Positions 63,623 through 64,000 of a stretch of 64,000 bases of DNA are shown in pieces (the first letter of the stretch is position 1; every line of letters starts with the position of its first letter). The position numbers and the translations under genes are program-made. This stretch comes from Taxillus chinensis (Eukaryota > Streptophyta > Magnoliopsida > Santalales > Loranthaceae), in the NCBI GenBank assembly GCA_023512835.1, contig CM042087.1:13362853-13426852 (forward strand), written 5' to 3'. The notes beneath the pieces are model-generated. The model was given only the letters and a program-made list of their open reading frames with translations, ran no database searches and was not told the origin of the DNA.

Positions 63623-63919
63623 ATTTTAAAGCCCAGCATCTAAAAGCCCAAAGGCCAAGGTTTTCTAACCCATCTCCTAAGCTCAACAGCCCAATTCATT
63701 AAGCCTGACAAATATTTAAAATAAATCCCTCAAATAAATATTATTTACGATATGTGAAATTCCCAAAGTACCCCTCAGGGCCTCGAACTCTAACTTGAGC
63801 CCAAGTATAGTCAAAATTCTCCATTTGACTAGCACATCACTGTTCTGATGTCCATTGTCTAGGACCAAGTCTCAATCGCAAGGCTAACTCCAAGAACCCC
63901 TCAAATATGGGTCCTTACA

Positions 63920-64000
63920 GTCTCTGGAATGACTACACCCTTACCCTTGCATTGGGATGTAGAGGACTGGTTGACTAAAGGTTCAGCTTTTAGTTCTGTC
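63920..64000 (-). other. Flank beyond Tekay-4, open on the minus strand
   Basis: 81 bp. One minus-strand frame is open throughout (TELKAEPLVNQSSTSQCKGK then GVVIPE). It may be the upstream part of the Tat-1 polyprotein into which Tekay-4 inserted; too short to say. Confidence 0.3.

Larger units (their letters stand above)
56597..63919 (-). mobile_element. Tekay-4: Ty3/gypsy chromovirus, 3'-truncated, solo LTR inside its 5' LTR
   Basis: 5' LTR 60060-60536 plus 62259-63919, degenerate PBS 60041-60053, gag from 59592, protease, RT and start of RNase H; cut at about 56597. Diverged from Tekay-1/2/3 (different LTR, lower protein identity) but with the same LTR layout. Confidence 0.88.
62259..63919 (-). 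repeat. Tekay-4 5' LTR, outer piece
   Basis: Ends GGGTCCTTACA at 63919. Hairpins 62863-62889 and 62964-63001, donor-like TTTGAG/GTAGGG near 63365, CT-rich run 63478-63519, TATA-like 63579-63588, palindrome 63599-63622. Confidence 0.83.

Noticed and set aside
1..64000. Bacterial-style features (operons, ribosome sites, riboswitches, attachment sites)
   Set aside because: Everything recognised is plant transposable-element DNA; none of these apply.

Overview
This window is plant (angiosperm) nuclear DNA from a heterochromatin-like region built almost entirely of nested transposable elements. I found no cellular gene, tRNA, rRNA or CRISPR array. The evidence for a plant is plant-type Ty3/gypsy lineages (Tekay-type chromovirus, Athila, Tat/Ogre), a TRIM, a hAT and a PIF/Harbinger element, primer sites complementary to plant initiator-Met tRNA (TGGTATCAGAGC), and telo-box-like AAACCCTAA leaders. 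The species cannot be told from the sequence alone.

Layout. 1-14686: a Tekay-like LTR (LTR-A) holds a TRIM (5-bp target duplication GTTTT). The TRIM's 3' LTR is split by 13.7 kb made of a truncated Athila (Athila-1, minus), an LTR remnant, a truncated hAT and another LTR remnant (LTR-B). 14880-20372: Tekay-1 (plus), with a complete 5' LTR, cut off before integrase. 20373-32690: an Athila-type third ORF on the minus strand (Athila-2), split by Tekay-2 (21310-30309, minus, both LTRs present). About 32691-36343 plus 53855-56596: a Tat/Ogre element (Tat-1, minus) with a 31-bp minisatellite in its 3' region. Its integrase is split by Athila-3 (36349-53849, target duplication AGTTG). Athila-3 itself holds Tekay-3 (36559-45516, plus, target duplication GTTGG) in its LTR and a broken Harbinger (about 49966-53043). 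56597-63919: Tekay-4 (minus), whose 5' LTR holds a 1.7-kb solo LTR (60537-62253, target duplication GCAGA).

The Tekay elements follow the order LTR, PBS, gag with CCHC knuckles, protease (DTGAS), reverse transcriptase, RNase H, integrase and a chromodomain-like tail. Athila carries pol and then an extra ORF in the 'env' position. Tat carries an additional RNase H between RNase H and integrase. Nearly every coding region is broken by stops or frameshifts. The best preserved are the Tekay-3 integrase-chromodomain ORF, the Athila-1 integrase and the Tekay-4 protease-RT ORF.

The most interesting points are these. (1) The ORF in the Athila 'env' position is not an envelope: in all three copies it ends in a Ulp1/C48-like cysteine-protease signature. 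(2) LTRs of unrelated lineages share a hairpin module with GCACGTGA-type arms, and in the Tekay family both arms change together between subfamilies. (3) The Tekay LTRs share a candidate 730-740 bp leader intron enclosing a fast-changing tandem repeat, and there is a second candidate acceptor just before the gag start. (4) Tekay-3, and part of Tekay-2, carry a local CAG-to-CGG and CTG-to-CCG signature. It looks more like a consensus-calling artefact at CHG-methylated sites than evolution, so frameshifts there should be treated with care.
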